DNA of 5,272 nt. Source: an uncultured Eubacteriales bacterium. GTDB taxonomy: Bacteria; Bacillota; Clostridia; Lachnospirales; Lachnospiraceae. The translations under genes and the position numbers were made by a program. Every line of letters starts with the position of its first letter. The stretch's first letter is position 1. Where the stretch lies: positions 1 through 5,272 of the forward strand of contig CACYBV010000202.1 in NCBI GenBank assembly GCA_902772745.1. Reading direction: 5' to 3'. Below the pieces are notes generated by a model. That model was not told where the DNA came from, ran no database searches, and saw only the letters and a program-made list of their open reading frames with translations. Positions 1-5,272 of this stretch are shown piece after piece.

Positions 1-2547
1 GTGTTCATTCAGGAGCATCACAATGATTTCCCGCATGGACATGCCCATCGCCCGGAAAATGCCGAACTGCAGCTCCCGCTCCCGGATTGAGAGGATCCAG
101 TAGATCAGGAATCCGACCGTACACAGAACAAGTGCGACGCAGAAGCCGACCGTAAGTATTCCGTTCGTTCCCTGCAGGATGGAACCGCTGCGGCTTTTCT
201 GGAGCACAGCCGACAGATCCGTGAATTTGGAGAAATTCAGTTTGTTTTCGTCCCGGAAATCATAAATGAATGCGGATGAATCCTTTGTTTTGATCCAGAC
301 TTCATAGGGGGTTATGCCGAAATTCTCCTGTATATACGAAAGATTCGAAACGATCAGGAAATTTTCGGTCTCACGATAGATACCGTCAGTTCCCTTGCTG
401 AAGTTTCGCCGAATGTACGAAGGAAAATAATCCACAAAGCCGACCACGACGCCGCGTGCGGATTTTCCGTTCCGGTTCCGGAAGTAAATCGCGTCTCCGA
501 GCGCGATTCCGTACTTCTCGCGGAAGTTCGAGGAAAGCAGGATGCCCCGCTCGGACCGCGCAAGCACGTTGAGGTAGTTGTACCAGTGCTCCGGCAGAAG
601 CCTCGTGTCAAAATGCGCAACCTCGCCGAATTCCTTTGTATGGATTCCCAGAAGCTGGACATTTGATACGTTTCCGCCTTCGACGCTGACCGTTATGTCG
701 GAGTCATTCAGGACTTTGGTTACGGAATCCGCGCCTGAAAGATTCAGATATTTCGCATAATTCGGTTCAAAATAATGGAATTCGATCGAAGGATCTTCCG
801 CGACGGCCTGCCCGTTGTCTGCCCAGCGCTCTTTCAGCACAATGTCGGCGCCGGTAATGTACTCGATATTCTGGTCGGAGTTCTGGTTGACCGTATGCGC
901 TGCAACCGCATCGAATACGCCGATCGCAAGCGTCATGAACAGGAAAACCATGATAAAGTTCTGGGACTTTCTGGTCCGGAGGACCCGAAGGTACGAGGTG
1001 TAGAGCGCCGGGCTCCACTTTTCCCTGAAAATCCGGTAAATCAGCTGCTCTATGTACGGAAGGATCCTGAGAAGGAACAGCCCGAAACCGAGCATGAAAA
1101 GAGACGAGCTGATGTAGAGCATCGGATCGAGCGCAGCGCCGGAAAGCACGCGCTCCGACAGAAGTTCCCGCTGGTTGTAGAAGGAGAACAGGCCGTATCC
1201 GGATACCCCGAGAAGCACGAGATCCAGGAAAAAGCGCTGCCAGAGCGGCTTTTCCGAGCGTTTCCGGTTCTTGCGCTGCTTGTGGTTGACGATCGTGACC
1301 CGGGATCTTCCTATCACCGGAATAACCATCGCCAGGATCGACAGAAGCACCGCCGTCCCGATATACAGCAAAGCGTCCTTCGAGAAAATCACTTTGAGGC
1401 TGTGCCTTCTCACAAACTGCAGGAAGGCGTTCGCGGAACTCAGAATCCGTACCAGGAAGTATGAAACCGGAACCGCAATCGCAAGGGCGATCGCCGAAAG
1501 CACAATGCTCTGCAGGAGGTAAATCCGGATCAGCTGTCCCCGGCTCACGCCGCGGCTCTTCAGAACCGCGATCTCCGCCTGCTCCATATTGAGCATCTGA
1601 CGCGCGACCATGAATATGAAGGCGGCCAGGATCACGAGGATCGGAACCTCCAGGACAAAGAAGGTGATCCGGACGCGTTTTTCCGTCGACAGGAAATCCG
1701 TAAGAAGCGCCGCATAGTTGTTGAAGCAGGTATGCCAGCCGCCCTTCCTGAAAACGGTCTCGTAGTTTTCGGTTTCTTTAAGGATGTTCGGAATCTGGTT
1801 TACACGCATATCCGAGTAGTCGTAAAAGACGAACCAGTTTGCCGAAACGCTCTTTTCAAAATCCTCCCGGACATACAGGCTGTAGAACAGGTCCTGGTCG
1901 ATAAAGACCGAGGTCGAATAAGAGGAAGGAGCGTTTGTCCAGTAAATATCGTCACTGGATTTTGCGGTAAACGCACCGACAATCCGGACCCGGATCGGAG
2001 ATCCGTCCGAATAGGTATCCGTAGTCAGTTCGATGGTCTCACCGATCAGGTATCCCTGATCCCGAAGACACGCCAGGGGGACGATTGCTTCCACCACTCC
2101 CTGATCGTCCATCTCCGTTTCGTACATGCGGCCCTGGACAATTTCAATATGATCGGGAAGATCCGAAAGGGAACTGACCCTTGCGCTCCGTTTCCGATTG
2201 TCGCGCTGAAGGTCGGTCGATGTGGTATCGTCCGAGATGTAGACGTACTTCACCATCAGTTTGATCGGGAGTCCGAATACTTCCTCCGATTCCTCGAGGA
2301 GCTTCGTCTTTTCCGCCACATAGCTCTTGTCCCTCGGGAAAGCCGTCGTCCGGACCTGGAGCTGCATCGGGTAGCGGTTCTTTTCCTCGATGTAGTTTCC
2401 CAGAGTGGTATTAAGCGCACGCTGAAGCGTGGTTTCGGTATAGATGGGGGTTGCGGCGGCGATCGCAAACAGCAGGATATTGCCGACAAGGAGCGCGGCA
2501 ACCATCCATTTCTTATTCAGGAGTTTTTGCAGTACAAAATGCAGCAT
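1..2547 (-). CDS. FtsX/MacB-family ABC transporter permease, two-module, C-terminus cut by window edge
   Basis: Membrane subunit of an ABC transporter of the FtsX/MacB superfamily. The frame is open for 849 codons from the ATG at 2547 to base 1, with no stop, so the C-terminus lies outside. The N-terminus (MLHFVLQKLLNKKW) is basic and leads into TM1 (about residues 14-34). A first extracytoplasmic domain (about 36-290) follows, then TM2 (294-316), a cytoplasmic coupling segment (EIAVLKSRGVSRGQLIRIYL), TM3 (348-369) and TM4 (391-411). A strongly basic linker (413-436) precedes TM5 (437-455) and TM6 (475-495). TM7 (530-550) opens the second module, with a second extracytoplasmic domain (about 551-789), TM8 (793-818) and the FtsX signature RERELQFGIFRAMGMSMREI. 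One or two further helices are expected beyond the edge. No Walker motifs are present, so the ATPase is a separate protein. The start is supported by an AAGGAGG site and by lying 9 nt after the preceding stop. Substrate unknown. The family is secure; the exporter role is inferred from the adaptors upstream. Confidence 0.93.
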   Translation of the reverse strand, partial: MLHFVLQKLLNKKWMVAALLVGNILLFAIAAATPIYTETTLQRALNTTLGNYIEEKNRYPMQLQVRTTAFPRDKSYVAEKTKLLEESEEVFGLPIKLMVKYVYISDDTTSTDLQRDNRKRSARVSSLSDLPDHIEIVQGRMYETEMDDQGVVEAIVPLACLRDQGYLIGETIELTTDTYSDGSPIRVRIVGAFTAKSSDDIYWTNAPSSYSTSVFIDQDLFYSLYVREDFEKSVSANWFVFYDYSDMRVNQIPNILKETENYETVFRKGGWHTCFNNYAALLTDFLSTEKRVRITFFVLEVPILVILAAFIFMVARQMLNMEQAEIAVLKSRGVSRGQLIRIYLLQSIVLSAIALAIAVPVSYFLVRILSSANAFLQFVRRHSLKVIFSKDALLYIGTAVLLSILAMVIPVIGRSRVTIVNHKQRKNRKRSEKPLWQRFFLDLVLLGVSGYGLFSFYNQRELLSERVLSGAALDPMLYISSSLFMLGFGLFLLRILPYIEQLIYRIFREKWSPALYTSYLRVLRTRKSQNFIMVFLFMTLAIGVFDAVAAHTVNQNSDQNIEYITGADIVLKERWADNGQAVAEDPSIEFHYFEPNYAKYLNLSGADSVTKVLNDSDITVSVEGGNVSNVQLLGIHTKEFGEVAHFDTRLLPEHWYNYLNVLARSERGILLSSNFREKYGIALGDAIYFRNRNGKSARGVVVGFVDYFPSYIRRNFSKGTDGIYRETENFLIVSNLSYIQENFGITPYEVWIKTKDSSAFIYDFRDENKLNFSKFTDLSAVLQKSRSGSILQGTNGILTVGFCVALVLCTVGFLIYWILSIRERELQFGIFRAMGMSMREIIVMLLNEH

Positions 2548-2551
2548 GTTT

Positions 2552-2558
2552 CCTCCTT
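2552..2558 (-). promoter_or_regulatory. Ribosome binding site of the permease gene, overlapping the upstream stop codon
   Basis: The minus strand reads TAAGGAGGAAACATG. The AAGGAGG Shine-Dalgarno sequence shares its two A bases with the TAA stop of adaptor 3, and the ATG follows after a short 4-nt spacer. The arrangement suggests that ribosomes finishing adaptor 3 re-initiate on the permease. It fixes the permease start, because the next in-frame ATG (residue 15) lies inside TM1. Confidence 0.8.
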
Positions 2559-3666
2559 ACTGCAGGATCACGACGTCGCCCTCTTCGAGCCCGTCGATAA
2601 CCCAAGCGGTTTTGTTTTTCAGGATCATCACTTTCACGGGACGGCGGTGAATCACTTTCTCTTCGTCCAGAATTTCCGCATAGTAAAAGCTGCCGTCCTT
2701 TATCAGCGCATCCGAAGGAATGCAGAGGATGTTCTTCATTCGGCTGTCCTGGAAAGTCACATTGAACCGGACCGCCCTGACATCCAGCTGCCTGAGATTG
2801 CTGTTTAAGGACAGGAGTTCGTCCTTATTAATCTCGATGATCGAAGTGCTGTCGTTGCCCGAAGTAAGGACGCTGCAGTCGACCACGCATTTTCCCTCAA
2901 ATACATAATCGTCGCCGCGGTATGACACCGTCACCGTGACGGAAGAGCCGGACGGTATCGAGCTGTTGGCGCGCAGATAAATCTCCGAGAGATCTGTAAC
3001 AGCCATGAGCAGGTCGCCTTCCCGGATCACATTGCCCTCCGTCAGATTCTGAATATAGCTGAGCCTTCCTTCATAAGGACTCGTGATCTTCGTGTGGTTC
3101 TGTTCCTCCCGAAGCTCTGCGATTTCCTTATCCAGCGCCTCGATTCTTTTTTCATGTTCGTATGCCGCTTTTTCGGCTTCAATGTTCAGGATTTTCACAC
3201 GGTAATCGAGAAGTTCTGCCGTATAAGGATCTCCGGGCATCGCTTCCGTATGCTGTTTTACAAGTTTCGCAATTTCTTTTTCGCGCGATTCGGTCGAGAC
3301 GCCGTACTGCCGCTCAAGCTCCTCTTTCTGAAGTTCCAGTTCCGTCAGGCGGATTTCATCGACATCAGGCTCGATCTCAAAGACCGGTCTTCCTTCACTG
3401 ACATCATTTCCGAACACTGCAAGATCTTTGACAAAGTATGCGTCCGCACCTTCGTAGTATACGTTGCGTACGACGGGGAAGTAAAGTGCGGCGGCGCAGG
3501 TGCGCTCGTTCGCGGCGTCCGTCCTGGTTACAACCGTCGTCCGGTAATTGGCGCTTTCATCGCTGATTTCCGAGACCGGGATCAGCGATGATGCCCGTAC
3601 CGATACCGAGAACAGGATGCCTGCAAAGAAAAGAAGAAGTATGGCAAGCCGTTTATTTCGTAACAT
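2557..3666 (-). CDS. Membrane fusion (periplasmic adaptor-like) protein 3, HlyD/YknX type
   Basis: Extracytoplasmic adaptor subunit expected to dock on the ABC permease encoded just downstream; 369 residues. The N-terminus (MLRNKRLAILLLFFAGILF) is a basic, hydrophobic signal peptide or membrane anchor with a possible cleavage after VRA (residue 25); there is no lipobox cysteine. The first lipoyl-like half spans about 62-99 and ends in GNDVSEGRPVFEIE. A charged alpha-helical hairpin fills about 103-190, breaking at PGDPY (144-148). The second lipoyl half (194-223) contains ITSPYEGRLSYIQ. Beta-rich domains follow, with CIPSDAL (315-321) and the closing GLEEGD (359-364) typical of adaptor C-termini. 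It is the most divergent of the three adaptors, lacking the TGL motif seen in the other two. The ATG at 3666 was chosen because AAGGAG lies 9 nt upstream and the signal peptide begins there. An in-frame ATG at 3738 would add 24 residues without signal character and overlap adaptor 2 by 86 nt. Family call firm; partner assignment inferred from position. Confidence 0.9.
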   Translation of the reverse strand: MLRNKRLAILLLFFAGILFSVSVRASSLIPVSEISDESANYRTTVVTRTDAANERTCAAALYFPVVRNVYYEGADAYFVKDLAVFGNDVSEGRPVFEIEPDVDEIRLTELELQKEELERQYGVSTESREKEIAKLVKQHTEAMPGDPYTAELLDYRVKILNIEAEKAAYEHEKRIEALDKEIAELREEQNHTKITSPYEGRLSYIQNLTEGNVIREGDLLMAVTDLSEIYLRANSSIPSGSSVTVTVSYRGDDYVFEGKCVVDCSVLTSGNDSTSIIEINKDELLSLNSNLRQLDVRAVRFNVTFQDSRMKNILCIPSDALIKDGSFYYAEILDEEKVIHRRPVKVMILKNKTAWVIDGLEEGDVVILQ

Positions 3667-4735
3667 AGAACACCTCTCCTTCCGAAACGCCCGACCGGAT
3701 TTCAATAATAACTTCATTGGACAGCCCGGTGGTGACATACCGCTTCTCGGGACCGTTTTCCGTCTCCATCGTCAGGTAATATCCGCCGCTGTCAGAGGAC
3801 AGGGCGTTGGTGGGAACATACAGTACATCCGGCGTTTTTCTCGTGATCGCGATGACCGAGCCCGTATCGCCGGAGGAAAGGGATCCGGCGTTTTCCACCC
3901 TGAACTCGCTGTAGGTAACCCCGCCTGAAGCGATCAGCGCAAGATATTCCTGCTGATCCATCGGCAGGTATTCGAGTTCATAACGTTCTCCCTCGATCCA
4001 TCCGTAGTATTCTTCTCTCAGGACAGTTTCCGGAACATAGGATTCCGTGCGGAGCACGAGGTCGCTGTCGTCGAGAATGCGGAGGATCGGTTTCCCTTCC
4101 ATCAGGTACATGCCGTTTGAAAGGCTGTCGTCGAGATATACATAGCCGCTGCAGGGGGCTTCGATCACCAGGTTTTCAAGATCCGCACGAAGCTCAAGAA
4201 GCGTTTCTTCGAGTTCCTTCAGCTGCAGTTCCCGCTTTTCGATCTCCTGGTTTTTCCGAAGCGTCAGCTCGTCGATTTCCAGTTTTTTCATGGCCGTTAC
4301 GCGGTAAGGCGCGCCGGTTCCGTACAGGTGGCTGAGCTCCCTGTTTTTTCCGGCGATCTCAAGGTCCGCAATCTCGTCGCTGTATGCGCCGAGCGTCTGA
4401 ATTTCCGAGAGAGATTCTTCCGCGGATTCAATCTGTTTTTCCACGGCTTCGCGGTCCAGCTCGATCAGGATTTCTCCTTTTTCCACTTTCCGTCCGTTCC
4501 AGCAGTTGATATTTTCGATCGTTCCGGAACCTTTCATGTATACCTGGGTGATCCGGGGCATCAGGACGCCGTAGTACGCATCGGTCCGCTGGTAATCCCC
4601 CCGTTTCACTGTTTCCGTGTCCTGCTTGCCGCGGACCGGCTCCAGAAGTTCCGGAGCCTCCCCGGTGCCGGCGGCGCATCCCGTAATAAACAGAGAAATA
4701 AGAAGCGCCAGGACTGTCCGTATCGTTTTTTTCAT
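3653..4735 (-). CDS. Membrane fusion protein 2, lipoprotein of the HlyD/YknX type
   Basis: Lipid-anchored extracytoplasmic adaptor of an ABC exporter; 360 residues, complete. The signal peptide ends in the lipobox ITGC (17-20), so Cys20 should carry the lipid and tether the mature protein to the outer face of the membrane. A flexible stretch (21-45) leads to the first lipoyl-like half (about 64-94, NGRKVEKGEILIELD). A charged helical hairpin follows (about 95-189) with its break at GAPY (141-144), then the second lipoyl half (191-223, starting IEAPCSGYVYL). The C-terminal beta-barrel and membrane-proximal region carries LYVPTNAL (305-312), TTGL (335-338) and SGVSEGE (348-354), the usual adaptor ending. 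Cys78 and Cys195 lie one in each lipoyl half and have no counterparts in adaptor 3. The ATG at 4735 follows AGGAGG by 9 nt and the upstream stop by 16 nt; the 3' end overlaps adaptor 3 by 14 nt. Family and lipidation are well supported; the substrate is unknown. Confidence 0.92.
   Translation of the reverse strand: MKKTIRTVLALLISLFITGCAAGTGEAPELLEPVRGKQDTETVKRGDYQRTDAYYGVLMPRITQVYMKGSGTIENINCWNGRKVEKGEILIELDREAVEKQIESAEESLSEIQTLGAYSDEIADLEIAGKNRELSHLYGTGAPYRVTAMKKLEIDELTLRKNQEIEKRELQLKELEETLLELRADLENLVIEAPCSGYVYLDDSLSNGMYLMEGKPILRILDDSDLVLRTESYVPETVLREEYYGWIEGERYELEYLPMDQQEYLALIASGGVTYSEFRVENAGSLSSGDTGSVIAITRKTPDVLYVPTNALSSDSGGYYLTMETENGPEKRYVTTGLSNEVIIEIRSGVSEGEVFYVTK
3676..3681 (-). promoter_or_regulatory. 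Ribosome binding site deciding the start of adaptor 3
   Basis: AAGGAG on the minus strand lies 9 nt before the ATG at 3666, inside the last codons of adaptor 2. It supports the shorter 369-residue product over the longer frame starting at 3738, and implies coupled translation across the 14-nt gene overlap. Confidence 0.75.
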
Positions 4736-4744
4736 CGTTTCCCG

Positions 4745-4750
4745 CCTCCT
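4745..4750 (-). promoter_or_regulatory. Ribosome binding site of adaptor 2
   Basis: A perfect AGGAGG on the minus strand sits 9 nt before the ATG at 4735, within the 16-nt gap after the adaptor 1 stop. The gap is too short to hold a promoter or terminator, so the two genes are probably on one transcript. Confidence 0.8.
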
Positions 4751-4751
4751 G

Positions 4752-5272
4752 TTACCTGTTGATGATTACGGTGTCGCCTTCCGAAAGCCCTGACAGGATT
4801 TCCACTCCCGTCCTGCTCCGGAGTCCGGTTTCCACTTCCCGGTAGCATTTCATGCCGTTTTCCCCGGGATAATATACCACGTCTTTCTCATTGATTGTAT
4901 CGATCGCGCCGATCGGGACCATCAGGCAGCCGCTCGACCTTTCAAGCTCCACTTCCACCTTGATGGTCTTGCTGTCGGAAACGTCAAAGGCCGGCGAATC
5001 CAGCACGATATAGATATAGGCTGCGGAACCTTCCCGGTGGCTGGTTTCATCGATGCCAAGCGATTTCTCGGTTGCGACGACCCCGGTGTATTCCACCTCG
5101 TCCACAGTGATCGGAATCGTCATTCCGGCAGCGAAGTACTGCCAGTAGACCGTCGAAGCCCTGAAAAGCGTCGTCGTCGAATCCGCAATCGTCATCACCC
5201 GTTTGTTGCTGGCGCTTTCGTATTCAGGCGTGAAGGTAATTAAGTATGTCACGACGCCGTCGAAAGGAGCGA
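4752..5272 (-). CDS. Membrane fusion protein 1, HlyD/MacA type, N-terminus cut by window edge
   Basis: C-terminal 172 residues of a third adaptor; the gene continues past the right edge. The fragment opens with APFDGVVTYL, the hallmark strand of the second lipoyl-like half in HlyD/MacA-family proteins, and continues through NKRVMTIAD (fragment residues 22-30), the end of that domain. The following beta-rich part includes a beta-barrel-like domain and CLMVPIGAI (115-123), VETGL (146-150) and SGLSEGDTVI (160-169), the standard adaptor C-terminus. A GTG at 5252 looks like a start but encodes the second Val of DGVV and has no Shine-Dalgarno sequence before it; the frame stays open to the edge. 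The missing part should hold the membrane anchor, first lipoyl half and helical hairpin. It heads the visible operon, 16 nt before adaptor 2. By its C-terminal motifs it resembles adaptor 2 more than adaptor 3, although the three are clearly distinct proteins. Confidence 0.9.
   Translation of the reverse strand, partial: APFDGVVTYLITFTPEYESASNKRVMTIADSTTTLFRASTVYWQYFAAGMTIPITVDEVEYTGVVATEKSLGIDETSHREGSAAYIYIVLDSPAFDVSDSKTIKVEVELERSSGCLMVPIGAIDTINEKDVVYYPGENGMKCYREVETGLRSRTGVEILSGLSEGDTVIINR

Noticed and set aside
775..1464. A 229-codon open frame on the plus strand.
   Set aside because: Also codon-aligned antisense to the permease and explained by the same codon bias. The translation is highly charged and of low-quality composition, with no domain features.
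1732..2808. A 358-codon open frame on the plus strand opposite the permease start and the adaptor 3 end.
   Set aside because: It is codon-aligned antisense to the permease and stays open because TTA, CTA and TCA codons are absent from that part of the real gene. The product is rich in Arg, His and Asp with no recognisable domain, and it runs across the junction of two well-supported genes.
2928..2942. Inverted repeat CCGTCAC-C-GTGACGG, considered as an operator or hairpin.
   Set aside because: It lies in the middle of adaptor 3 where alternating Val and Thr codons (SVTVTV) produce it by chance. The 1-nt loop cannot form a normal hairpin, and nothing nearby suggests a promoter.
3667..3738. 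N-terminal extension of adaptor 3 to the in-frame ATG at 3738.
   Set aside because: The extra 24 residues would put a non-signal-like segment before the signal peptide and lie wholly within adaptor 2. The ATG at 3666 has a good AAGGAG site at the right distance.
5250..5252. GTG as the start codon of adaptor 1.
   Set aside because: It encodes the second Val in the conserved APFDGVV strand. The frame remains open to the window edge with adaptor-like sequence upstream, so the gene is simply truncated by the window.

Overview
The window is almost wall-to-wall coding sequence on the minus strand, read from right to left. It holds four consecutive genes of one apparent operon: three different membrane fusion (adaptor) proteins of the HlyD/MacA/YknX type, followed by a large FtsX/MacB-superfamily ABC transporter permease. 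The first adaptor has lost its N-terminus at the right edge. The permease has lost its C-terminus at the left edge. The two middle genes are complete. No ATPase, outer-membrane channel, regulator, RNA gene, mobile element or CRISPR array is visible.

Layout in transcription order: 5272-4752, C-terminal 172 residues of adaptor 1, entering at the second half of its lipoyl-like domain (APFDGVV). 4735-3653, adaptor 2, a 360-residue predicted lipoprotein with lipid-acceptor Cys20. 3666-2557, adaptor 3, 369 residues with a signal peptide or N-terminal anchor and no lipobox. 2547-1, the first 849 residues of an open-ended permease with two large extracytoplasmic domains and two FtsX-like modules. Spacing is very tight (16-nt gap, 14-nt overlap, 9-nt gap) and each complete start has a strong Shine-Dalgarno sequence, so the genes look co-transcribed and translationally coupled. 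There is no room for an internal promoter or terminator between genes.

The permease probably pairs with an ABC ATPase encoded outside the window, most likely next door, to form a MacB-like (type VII, mechanotransmission) transporter. The adaptors would sit on the outer face of the membrane against the permease's extracytoplasmic domains. The substrate cannot be read from the sequence; export of a peptide, lipid or drug, or extracytoplasmic signalling, are all possible.

The organism is most likely a Bacillota member, probably a clostridial lineage of middling G+C. This rests on consensus AGGAGG-type ribosome binding sites, the YknX-like adaptor plus FtsX permease arrangement, the lipoprotein adaptor and the lack of a TolC-type gene. 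It is an inference from style, not from a marker gene.

The most noteworthy point is the use of three divergent adaptors with one permease. The two complete adaptors share little sequence but have almost the same hairpin geometry, including a G-x-P-Y motif at the predicted hairpin tip.
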